From Pyrinomonadaceae bacterium (GTDB lineage Bacteria > Acidobacteriota > Blastocatellia > Pyrinomonadales > Pyrinomonadaceae), in the NCBI GenBank assembly GCA_028284415.1, contig JANQRU010000004.1, positions 1,364,001 to 1,428,000 of the forward strand: DNA of 64,000 bases, in the 5' to 3' direction. The notes below the pieces were generated by a model. That model did not search any database and was not told the DNA's origin. It saw only the letters and a list, made by a program, of their open reading frames with translations. Below are positions 42,792 to 52,087 of this stretch, one piece after another. A program made the translations under genes and the position numbers. Position 1 is the first letter of the stretch, and every line of letters begins with the position of its first letter.

Positions 42792-43958
42792 GTGAGAAAA
42801 CATTTAGAAATAACTCTGTTTTTACTAATTTTTTTAACTTTGGGTTCAATCCCTGCTTTTGCCCAAACCGCTTCTCCAACACCCAACCCGACTCCGCCCG
42901 ATGAACCGATTAAAGTTTTTACCGAAGAAGTTCATTTGAATGTCATCGCTCAAAGTGCCTACAGCGGAGAAAAAGTTCCGAATCTGAAAATTGATGATTT
43001 GCTGGTTGTTGAAAGCGGTGATCCGCAGACTATTACAAGTCTCAGGCAGTTTCCTGCAAGTGTTTTGATATTGTTGGATACGGGGAAAGAATTGAATTTA
43101 GGTAAGGAAAATATGTTGACCCGTCTGATGGCAAAGGTTTTGGTCAAGAATCTATCGGATGAAGACACGATTTCTGTGATTCAGTATTACAATAAGGTCG
43201 AGAAAATTGCTGACTGGACAAAAGATAAGGCAGCTATTTATAAAAATCTCGACAAGAAAATGTTTTTGGGCAGACATTCGCGTTTTGTAGATGCCTTAAA
43301 TATGGCGGTGGACTCATTCAAAAAACGTCCCTTAGAAAATCGAAATCTTATTCTGATTTCTGATGGTTTAGAAACTATCAGGGAAAAGGAGGATTTTCAG
43401 AAAGCGATACGAAGAGTTTTGGAGGCAAATATAAGTGTTCATATTATCAGCTACACGGCAATGCAGGCTCAGAATTCTCTGCGAAAAACGAAAAGATTCA
43501 AGATAAATAAAGAAAAAACGCCACCCAGAATTCCTGATTATATTTTTGAAGTTATTCTGCAAGGACTGCCCGTTTCCCGCAAAGAAAAAGAATTTTTAAG
43601 ATCAATGAATAACGGGCAGCGAATCGGGATAATAAATCTTGATAAAGAAATGCTTAGATACATTGAAAATAAAAGACTTGCGTGGGAAGAAAGCGAAGAA
43701 AAACTAAAAAAACTTGCAGATGAAACCGGCGGAGAATTCCATGCTCCCGAAAGCAAAGAATATATGCTTAAATTTGCTGATGATATTGCCCGAGCAATAG
43801 GTTCGCAATATGTCATAACATATACTCCAACCAAATCTTTTGCAGATTCTGACATCGGGAAAGAAAGAAAAGTTCGTGTGAGTACACATCGAATCGGAGT
43901 TAGGATCAAAGCACGCCAAAAACTTTTTATTGGCGAAAACGTAGAAAAAGCAAATTAA
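42792..43958 (+). CDS. Exported VWA-domain protein
   Basis: GTG start, signal peptide (ITLFLLIFLTLGSIPAFAQ), Thr/Pro linker (TASPTPNPTPP), then a von Willebrand factor A-like domain: VLILLDTGKELN as the MIDAS-like strand (DTGKE rather than DxSxS) and RNLILISDGLETIREK as a second. This family of Acidobacteriota secreted proteins is common; role unclear. Next gene is a close paralogue 2 bp later, so they are co-transcribed. Confidence 0.85.
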   Translation: MRKHLEITLFLLIFLTLGSIPAFAQTASPTPNPTPPDEPIKVFTEEVHLNVIAQSAYSGEKVPNLKIDDLLVVESGDPQTITSLRQFPASVLILLDTGKELNLGKENMLTRLMAKVLVKNLSDEDTISVIQYYNKVEKIADWTKDKAAIYKNLDKKMFLGRHSRFVDALNMAVDSFKKRPLENRNLILISDGLETIREKEDFQKAIRRVLEANISVHIISYTAMQAQNSLRKTKRFKINKEKTPPRIPDYIFEVILQGLPVSRKEKEFLRSMNNGQRIGIINLDKEMLRYIENKRLAWEESEEKLKKLADETGGEFHAPESKEYMLKFADDIARAIGSQYVITYTPTKSFADSDIGKERKVRVSTHRIGVRIKARQKLFIGENVEKAN

Positions 43959-44016
43959 TTTGTTAATGTTTGATGATATTTTGCATCAGAGTATAAAAAA
44001 GAGGTTTCATATTTTA

Positions 44017-45111
44017 ATGTTATACAGGTTTTTATTCATAGTTTTAACAACTTTTCTTTCAGCAGTCTTTCTTTTTGCACAAACTCCAACGCCGACACCA
44101 GTTGTAGATGATAGCCCGCTAAATGTTGATACTGAAGAGATTAAGCTTAATGTCTCGGCATTTAATCAATACGGAGATTTTTTTCCGGAGGTTAAAAAAC
44201 AGGATTTAGTGATTTTAGAAGATGGCAGATTGCATCAGGCAAACAGCGTTCGGCGAATTCCTGCGAGCGTATTAATTGTTTTAGATACGGGCGGCGAACT
44301 GCGACAGGTAAAAAACATTACTCAAACCCGCGAAACAGCCAAGGCTCTCATAAAAAAACTGGATGCAGGAAATTCAATTGCTGTCTTGGAATATCACGAT
44401 AAAGCGAGAATTCTGACGGAATGGACTACAAATAGGTCACAAGTTTTGAATGATCTGGACAAAAAGCTATTTTTTGGTAAGCGTTCTGTTTTTAGTAATG
44501 CATTGGAACTTGCAACTGTTTTCTTGAGCCGATCAGAGCTCGAAAATCGTCACCTTGTCTTGATTTCCGATGGAACAGATAGCGTTTGGAGTGATGAAAG
44601 AAGATCTGCCGCACTAAATAAATTGCTTGCAACAAACATAAATGTTCACGTAATCAGCTACACACAACTCGAACTTGAGCAAATCAAGCCAAAAGCAAAG
44701 GGAATCCAAAAAGGCTCACCCCGCAAGGCTCTGCCCTCGGAAGTTGTCGCAACTTTGCCACAGTCAATTCAGGATATGAATAATGCCCCACGCATAGCCT
44801 CTGTAAATACCGACCGAAAGTTCATTAAAACAATGAAACAGAGAAAAACTGCTTTGGAAAATGGCGAAAAATACTTGCTGAAACTTACAGAAGATACAAG
44901 CGGACTTTTTCTCTTGCCCGAAACAAAGGAAGAAATGGTTGAAAAAGTTAATATGATTGCCAAAGTGATTGACTCAAATTATGTGGTAACTTACACACCG
45001 AGACGACCTTTAAATGAATCCGAAGCAGGCGAAGTCCGAACTATCGAAATCTCCTCAAAACGAAAAGGTTTACAAGTTTTGGCTCGTCGAAAGTTAGTGA
45101 TTGAAAAGTAA
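44017..45111 (+). CDS. Exported VWA-domain protein, paralogue
   Basis: Same architecture as the preceding gene: signal peptide MLYRFLFIVLTTFLSAVFLFAQ, linker TPTPTPV, then VWA features VLIVLDTGGELRQ and RHLVLISDGTDSVW. Clear tandem duplication (shared RRIPASVLIVLDTG vs RQFPASVLILLDTG, YVVTYTPRRPL vs YVITYTPTKSF). The start chosen (44017) gives the cleanest signal peptide with GAGG upstream; ATG 43966 or TTG 43960 would extend it by 17-19 residues. Confidence 0.83.
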   Translation: MLYRFLFIVLTTFLSAVFLFAQTPTPTPVVDDSPLNVDTEEIKLNVSAFNQYGDFFPEVKKQDLVILEDGRLHQANSVRRIPASVLIVLDTGGELRQVKNITQTRETAKALIKKLDAGNSIAVLEYHDKARILTEWTTNRSQVLNDLDKKLFFGKRSVFSNALELATVFLSRSELENRHLVLISDGTDSVWSDERRSAALNKLLATNINVHVISYTQLELEQIKPKAKGIQKGSPRKALPSEVVATLPQSIQDMNNAPRIASVNTDRKFIKTMKQRKTALENGEKYLLKLTEDTSGLFLLPETKEEMVEKVNMIAKVIDSNYVVTYTPRRPLNESEAGEVRTIEISSKRKGLQVLARRKLVIEK

Positions 45112-45237
45112 TTGTGCATTCTAGGTGTTCGTACAGTTTAAGATAATTATTTGGGGGTAACGCATAAAATTAGATTTTCCTTTTATAGTTAAAGTGTTCA
45201 TTTTTTTATAGGATTGTTTTGTAGCGTTTTCTAGCCC

Positions 45238-45336
45238 AGGCAAAAGGCACTCTTTTTGCCTAGCTTGGTTTATACTCTCAAAAAGCCCGTAAACATTGGA
45301 CTTTAAAACCCCAATTTTGGACACCCTTTTGCCTAG
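45238..45336. promoter_or_regulatory. Repeated resolvase-site-like elements
   Basis: AGGCAAAA (45238-45245) is matched by TTTTGCCTAG at 45254-45263 and again before the gene at 45327-45336 (TTTTGCCTAG). Inverted and direct copies just upstream of a serine recombinase are the expected arrangement of a res/recombination site and/or autoregulatory sites. Seen by eye only. Confidence 0.5.
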
Positions 45337-45339
45337 TCT

Positions 45340-45921
45340 ATGAAAGTTGCTCTTTACGCCCGTGTTTCTACTTATGACCAACAAACTCTTCCTATGCAAT
45401 TGGAGGCAATGCGGGAGTTTGCCGAAAAGAGAAATTGGATTATTGAAAGTGAAATCGAAGAGATAGCTTCGGGTGCAAAAAACAACCGACCAAAGAGAGC
45501 CGAGATAATTAAACTCGCTCGCCAAAGAAAGATTGATGCCATTATTGTTTGGAGATTAGATCGTTGGGGACGTTCTACACTTGATTTAGCCCAAAGCCTT
45601 GAAGAACTCCAAACACTAGGCGTAGATTTTGTTTCGATAACAGAAGCATTAGATTTTACAACTCCAGCAGGCAAAGCAATGGCACAGCTATTAAGTGTAT
45701 TTGCAGAATATGAAAGGAATCTAATATCAGAAAGAATAAAAGCAGGAATGGCACAAGCCAAAGCTAAAGGAAAGAAGGTGGGAAGACCAGCAACTGCACA
45801 AGCCAAAGCAGATAAGGTAAAAAGACTTTTCTTTGATGAGAAAATCAAGAATAAGTCAGAAATAGCCCGAAGACTCAAAATAGATGTTAGAAATGTTAGA
45901 AGGATTTTGAAGAAATCATAA
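45340..45921 (+). CDS. Serine recombinase, resolvase/invertase type
   Basis: 193 aa. Catalytic serine S10 in YARVST, catalytic arginines in VWRLDRWGRS (R72, R75, R78), and the family stretch AEYERNLISERIKAGMAQAKAKGKKVGRP linking to a C-terminal helix-turn-helix (NKSEIARRLKIDVRNVRRIL). It fits small resolvases/invertases (Hin/Tn3-type) or a plasmid partition recombinase. A lone remnant of mobile DNA or a DNA invertase; no transposase beside it. Start codon is preceded by a repeat instead of an RBS. Confidence 0.92.
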   Translation: MKVALYARVSTYDQQTLPMQLEAMREFAEKRNWIIESEIEEIASGAKNNRPKRAEIIKLARQRKIDAIIVWRLDRWGRSTLDLAQSLEELQTLGVDFVSITEALDFTTPAGKAMAQLLSVFAEYERNLISERIKAGMAQAKAKGKKVGRPATAQAKADKVKRLFFDEKIKNKSEIARRLKIDVRNVRRILKKS

Positions 45922-46098
45922 CTGATAGTCTGCACTGGATAGAGACATCGCAACGCTATGTGGCGAATTTTACCTAGGATTTGAACTACCATAAATTGTG
46001 ATTTAGGCTGATTTGGATCTCATTTGAAATTTTCTTACTGGCATATGTAATTTTTCCTAACTAATGCAAGTTCATTTATCTTGAAGAATTTTAACCAA

Positions 46099-46126
46099 AA
46101 TGTCTTGACTAATCTGTCAAGACATT
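46099..46126. promoter_or_regulatory. TetR-type operator overlapping the tetR promoter
   Basis: AATGTCTTGAC (46099-46109) and its complement GTCAAGACATT (46116-46126) give an 11-bp perfect inverted repeat with a 6-bp spacer. It covers a TTGACT -35 (46105-46110) with TAATTT 17 bp later (46128-46133). The pattern predicts autorepression. Confidence 0.75.
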
Positions 46127-46140
46127 TTAATTTTAAAATC

Positions 46141-46722
46141 GTGCCAGTTAAAGGTGATAAAAAATTTGATGAGAATGAGGTGCTTGAGCGAGCAATGAAA
46201 CTGTTTTGGAAGCAGGGGTACGAGGCTACTGGAACAACCCAATTGGTAAAAGAAATGGGAATTGGTCGTCAGAGTGTTTATGACACCTTTGGCTCGAAAC
46301 GTGATTTATTTATTAAATCAATGCGTCTTTACGCTCGGACGAATGGAGGTCTCTTAACAAGTCAGCTTGATGGGAATGGTTCGCATGTTGAACAACTTAA
46401 TCGACAATTTGGACTTTGGGGGGAATTTGCCTTAAATCATGAAGAAGGTTGTATGTTAGTTAATACGCTTGCAGAATTAGCAGGACGTGATGAAGAAATT
46501 CAAAACATACTTGTTATGCACAACGCAAGAGTAGAGAAACGACTTGTTGAAACACTTGAGTTAGCAAAAGAAAATAACGAACTTTCTGCTAATCTTGACG
46601 CCGAACAAACTGCGGTATCACTTGTAGCATTACTAAATGGTTTGTTTCTATTAAGTAAAACCAAACCTTCAAAAGTAATGGTTGAAGGCGTTATCTCATC
46701 GGCAAAAAAACTACTGGACTAA
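46141..46722 (+). CDS. TetR-family repressor
   Basis: N-terminal helix-turn-helix (ENEVLERAMKLFWKQGYEATGTTQLVKEMGIGRQSVYDTFGSKRDLF) and a helical ligand domain. The start is GTG at 46141 (PVKGDKKF follows), not TTG at 46081, because the operator and promoter lie between them. The predicted transcription start is about 46140, so the message would be leaderless. Regulates itself and probably the ABM-domain gene downstream. Confidence 0.88.
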   Translation: MPVKGDKKFDENEVLERAMKLFWKQGYEATGTTQLVKEMGIGRQSVYDTFGSKRDLFIKSMRLYARTNGGLLTSQLDGNGSHVEQLNRQFGLWGEFALNHEEGCMLVNTLAELAGRDEEIQNILVMHNARVEKRLVETLELAKENNELSANLDAEQTAVSLVALLNGLFLLSKTKPSKVMVEGVISSAKKLLD

Positions 46723-46725
46723 AAT

Positions 46726-46769
46726 TTTTTGCTTCTCTCTTGATTGTTTAATCAAGAGAGAAGCAAAAA
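46726..46769. other. 20-bp perfect hairpin between tetR and ABM gene
   Basis: TTTTTGCTTCTCTCTTGATT and its exact complement surround a 4-nt loop. No T-run after it in either direction, so an RNA-processing or regulatory hairpin is more likely than a terminator. Confidence 0.6.
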
Positions 46770-46820
46770 CAAAAATAGTAAGAAAAAAAAGTAATAAATA
46801 AATTAAATAAGGAGTAACAA

Positions 46821-47480
46821 ATGAAAAACACAGAAATGAAAGAAGCAAATGTTATTACCCTAAAACCTGTATCAGGAAAAGAAATAGATTTATCTAAATT
46901 TTTAACTGCTGGAGCAGACTTAGTTGCTCAAACCGAACCAAAAACTTTGTTATGGGCAGCACTTAGAGATGAGAAAGAAATGGTTATTTTTGATACTTTT
47001 GCAGATAACTCGGGAAGAGAAGCACATTTTGCAGGTAAAGTTGCGGCGGCTCTCAATGAAAATGCAGAAAGCTTAGTTTTTGGCGGTTGGGATGATGGAG
47101 TTATTCCAAATATCAAAAATGCAAAAATTCTGTCTGGAAAATCTTCAAATGATGCAAGCGATATGAAAGTAGCAGTCTTCATTCCTGTAAAAGCTAAAGA
47201 GGGGCAATCAAAGACTTTAGCAAACTTTTTAAGTTCGGCGGCTGAAATAGTTGAAGAAACTGAGCCAAAAACCAGATATTGGTTTGCTTTACAGTTTTCT
47301 GAAAATGAATTTGGCATTATAGATTATTTTGCTGATGAGTCGGGGATAGAAGCACATTTTGCGGGTAAGGTAGCTGCTGCAGTCCAAGAAAATGCACAAG
47401 TTTTACTGGAAGGTGGTTGGGAAAATGGAGTTTTGGCAAATATTCGACAGTTTGATGTTTTAGCTATGATTAGTAAGTAA
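46821..47480 (+). CDS. Tandem ABM (antibiotic biosynthesis monooxygenase-like) protein
   Basis: Two clearly duplicated ferredoxin-like ABM domains (residues ~15-105 and ~115-210): the same segment REAHFAGKVAAALNENAE / IEAHFAGKVAAAVQENAQ and FDTFADNSG / IDYFADESG occurs twice, as do WAALRDEKEMVIF / WFALQFSENEFGI. ABM domains act as monooxygenases or as small-molecule-binding dimers, so a fused dimer is expected. RBS AAGGAGT. Likely controlled by the TetR upstream; could detoxify a quinone or reactive compound. Confidence 0.85.
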   Translation: MKNTEMKEANVITLKPVSGKEIDLSKFLTAGADLVAQTEPKTLLWAALRDEKEMVIFDTFADNSGREAHFAGKVAAALNENAESLVFGGWDDGVIPNIKNAKILSGKSSNDASDMKVAVFIPVKAKEGQSKTLANFLSSAAEIVEETEPKTRYWFALQFSENEFGIIDYFADESGIEAHFAGKVAAAVQENAQVLLEGGWENGVLANIRQFDVLAMISK

Positions 47481-47976
47481 CTGAATCAAAAGAAAAGGCT
47501 ACTGACAAAACAACTAAAATCCAACTTCAGTAGAATTAAAAACAGTATGAAGCTGCTGAAGTACTAATGCCAATATCGGGCATGAACGAAACTAATTTAC
47601 ACAAAATTTCGCACATGCCCGATTTCAAAGAACAAATAATCAACTCCCGTATCTTGTACTTAGAATCTCATGCGAAATCCGTCATATATGTATACAATCC
47701 TTCAACCAGTGCAATTAGACAATAGCTGCAATTTTCACACCCTCAGAAAGGGTGTCTAAATTTAGTGATTTAAAAACCAATAAAACAGGGGTTTAGAGTA
47801 TCATACTTTAGTATCTCTAAAAGGAGTTCCTTTTAGAGTGTCTTTTCACATTCACTTTGTAGAGATTTCATTTTATGTATTAACTTACAAAACTTACATC
47901 AGAAAAATAATTAAAACTTAATATTGAAGAGTTGACATTCTTTAGAATTAGAATTATTCTAAATCTAAGTTTGGTT
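47481..47976. other. 496-bp intergenic region with hairpins and the perR promoter
   Basis: Holds a long hairpin 47575-47623 (ATCGGGCATG/CATGCCCGAT plus inner CGAAA/TTTCG), a small one at 47738-47756 (ACACCC/GGGTGT), another at 47816-47835 (CTAAAAGG/CCTTTTAG), and a PerR box before perR. No coding frame recognised; an unannotated small RNA is possible. Confidence 0.5.
47948..47962. promoter_or_regulatory. PerR box upstream of perR
   Basis: TTAGAATTATTCTAA is a perfect 7-1-7 inverted repeat of PerR/Fur type, 14 bp before the perR start. The same 15-mer occurs at 49762-49776 before katG. Confidence 0.85.
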
Positions 47977-48384
47977 ATGAAAAATGCAAACACAGACATC
48001 GAAAGTTTAGGTTTAACAAAGCAACGAAAGGTTGTTTTGCGAGTCATACGGGAAGCTGAGAAGCATCTGACGGCAAATGAGGTTTTTGAGAATGCTAAAG
48101 CACTCTTACCAACTATTTCATTTGCTACTGTCTATAATTCTTTGCGGTATTTGAAGGATAATGGACACATTGGCGAAATTCAGTTTGGTAATGGTGCAAG
48201 CCGTTATGATCGTATGACTTCGCGGCACGATCATGCACTTTGTAATGATTGCGGAAAATTAGTTGATATGGAACTTGAAATGCCCGCCGAGCTAATTGAG
48301 TTAGCCGCAAAGTATTCCAAGTTTAAGCCCGAATCTTTAGAGCTTACTTTGCGTGGATTATGTCCGGACTGTAATGAGAAATAA
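47977..48384 (+). CDS. perR: Peroxide-sensing Fur-family regulator, PerR-like
   Basis: 135 aa. Fur fold with winged helix (LTANEVFENAKAL, SFATVYNSLRYL) and metal sites: Zn C89-x2-C92 and C129-x2-C132 (ALCNDCG, GLCPDCNEK), and a regulatory His/Asp cluster around SRHDHALC. The start is ATG 47977 after the PerR box; the ATG at 47932 lies upstream of the box. Autoregulated, and it should repress ahpC/Prx and katG, which it precedes. Whether PerR or Fur is told by the box and neighbours; sequence supports PerR. Confidence 0.85.
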   Translation: MKNANTDIESLGLTKQRKVVLRVIREAEKHLTANEVFENAKALLPTISFATVYNSLRYLKDNGHIGEIQFGNGASRYDRMTSRHDHALCNDCGKLVDMELEMPAELIELAAKYSKFKPESLELTLRGLCPDCNEK

Positions 48385-48535
48385 TAACAGGTTGTTATGT
48401 TTGCAGGTTTAGAGTTTTATGGGTTTAGTTATTAAATCATAAGTAAACGAAATTTCACTCGAACTTAGGAAACCTAACAGCTTTTGTAATTAATAACTTA
48501 AAAAAATATAAGAACAAGGAGATTTAGGATATATT

Positions 48536-49120
48536 ATGTCAGCTACAGCTACAGCTAGAGAAACAGTAACAGAAACAACATTTGCAAAAGTCGGACAACC
48601 GGCACCGGATTTTAACTTACCATCAACCAAAAACATGGAAACATTGGATGAGAACGTAAAACTCTCTGATTACAATGGAAAATGGTTAGTCCTTTTATTT
48701 TATCCACTCGATTTCACATTTGTTTGCCCGACGGAATTAACGGCTTTCTCAGACAGAATCGAAGAATTAAATGGCGTTGGAGCAGAAGTTATCGGAATTT
48801 CGACCGATTCGGTTCATTCGCACAGAGCTTGGATCAAAACACCGCGTGAAGAAAATGGTGTTGCTGATTTAGAATATCCACTGGCTTCAGACGTTGGCGG
48901 AAAACTTTCACGCAAATACAACATTTTGGTTGAAGATGAAAACATCGCTCTTCGCGGACTATTTATAATCAATCCGGAAGGCATTCTTCAATACGCAAAT
49001 GTTCACGATCTAAACATCGGACGTTCGGTAGATGAAACACTTCGCGTCCTTCAAGGTCTTCAAACAGGCGGATTGTGTGCCGCTGATTGGACACCGGGCG
49101 AAGAAAATTTATCAATTTAG
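48536..49120 (+). CDS. 2-Cys peroxiredoxin, AhpC/Prx1 type
   Basis: 194 aa. Peroxidatic C64 in DFTFVCPTEL and resolving C181 in GGLCAADWTPGE, both intact, plus RGLFIINPEG. Reduces H2O2 and organic peroxides in the cytoplasm with a thioredoxin partner, likely the CxxC protein encoded next. RBS AAGGAG. Placed between perR and katG, so probably in the PerR regulon, though no perfect box was found directly before it. Confidence 0.93.
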   Translation: MSATATARETVTETTFAKVGQPAPDFNLPSTKNMETLDENVKLSDYNGKWLVLLFYPLDFTFVCPTELTAFSDRIEELNGVGAEVIGISTDSVHSHRAWIKTPREENGVADLEYPLASDVGGKLSRKYNILVEDENIALRGLFIINPEGILQYANVHDLNIGRSVDETLRVLQGLQTGGLCAADWTPGEENLSI

Positions 49121-49126
49121 TTTTGT

Positions 49127-49196
49127 GAGTTGACCGAGTTGGCTGAGTTTGCCGAGTTAAGGAAAACTCAGCCAACTTTCAATAAACTCGGTCAAC
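49127..49196. repeat. Nonamer array forming nested hairpins
   Basis: Four 9-bp units starting GAGTTGACC, GAGTTGGCT, GAGTTTGCC, GAGTTAAGG are followed by complementary segments: 49139-49150 pairs with 49164-49176, and 49129-49140 with 49185-49196. It separates the Prx and thioredoxin genes and may be a processing element or a copy of the intergenic repeat family. Confidence 0.6.
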
Positions 49197-49228
49197 TTCC
49201 AGTCAACTTTTTTACGGAGTAAAAAACA

Positions 49229-49696
49229 ATGTCAATGAGAATTGGAGACACGCTTCCGACATTTGAAGGTGCAACTGAATGGTTAAACGGGCTTCAAGAA
49301 GAAGCTGAGGAGTTTGTAAAAGACAAGCCAACCTTAGTTTATTTTTGGGCGACGAGTTGTGGTATTTGTAAAGAAAATATACCGAAACTGAAATCGCTCA
49401 AAGAAAAATATCCTGAACTAAAAACAGTTGCCGTTCATATGCCACGCTATGAAGCAGATACAGATTTAGAAAAAGTAAAAGCAACTATCGAAGAGCATTC
49501 AATTGATGATCTTTGTGCGGTCGATAATAAACATCTGCTCAAAAATGCATTCAAGAATGAGCAAGGTTGGGTTCCTGTTTATTATTTATTTGACGCAGAA
49601 GGAAAGTTAAAGACACGTGCTGCTGGAGAATACGGCATCGGTGTTTTAACGAAAGCACTTGAAAAATTGTTTGTTGCTAAAAGTGTAGCCGCGTAA
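49229..49696 (+). CDS. Thioredoxin-like protein, peroxiredoxin-linked
   Basis: 155 aa without a signal peptide. Active site FWATSCGICKEN with C44 and C47, in a TlpA-like fold (VPVYYLFDAEGKLKTR for the cis-Pro side). Being cytosolic and next to Prx and katG, it is a likely reductant for the peroxiredoxin. Member of the peroxide-response cluster. Confidence 0.85.
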   Translation: MSMRIGDTLPTFEGATEWLNGLQEEAEEFVKDKPTLVYFWATSCGICKENIPKLKSLKEKYPELKTVAVHMPRYEADTDLEKVKATIEEHSIDDLCAVDNKHLLKNAFKNEQGWVPVYYLFDAEGKLKTRAAGEYGIGVLTKALEKLFVAKSVAA

Positions 49697-49710
49697 AAGA
49701 ATTTTGGAAA

Positions 49711-49752
49711 GATGCGTTAAAAGTTTATATAAACTTTTAACGCATCTTTTTT
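49711..49752 (+). terminator. Strong Rho-independent terminator
   Basis: GATGCGTTAAAAGTTT and its exact complement form a 16-bp stem with a 4-nt loop and TTTTTT tail. It ends the Prx/thioredoxin transcript before the katG promoter. Confidence 0.92.
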
Positions 49753-49761
49753 ATAATCAAT

Positions 49762-49776
49762 TTAGAATTATTCTAA
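49762..49776. promoter_or_regulatory. PerR box before katG
   Basis: TTAGAATTATTCTAA, identical to the 15-bp box at 47948, 25 bp before the katG start. Predicts PerR repression of katG. Confidence 0.88.
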
Positions 49777-49786
49777 TTATAAATGA

Positions 49787-52042
<2,256 letters not shown>

Positions 52043-52049
52043 ATTAGCC

Positions 52050-52087
52050 AAGTCAGTAGCATCGGCGTGAACCGATGCTACTGACTT
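52050..52087. terminator. 16-bp perfect hairpin between convergent genes
   Basis: AAGTCAGTAGCATCGG and CCGATGCTACTGACTT pair completely with a 6-nt loop and a TTTT on the katG side. It is more GC-rich than its surroundings and may also be a mobile REP-like element. Confidence 0.8.

Noticed and set aside
45975-46000. tRNA-like T-arm (GTTCAAATCC on the minus strand) after the recombinase, as a possible tRNA or att site
   Set aside because: The T-stem does not pair, no acceptor, D or anticodon arms can be drawn, and no repeat of it flanks the gene.
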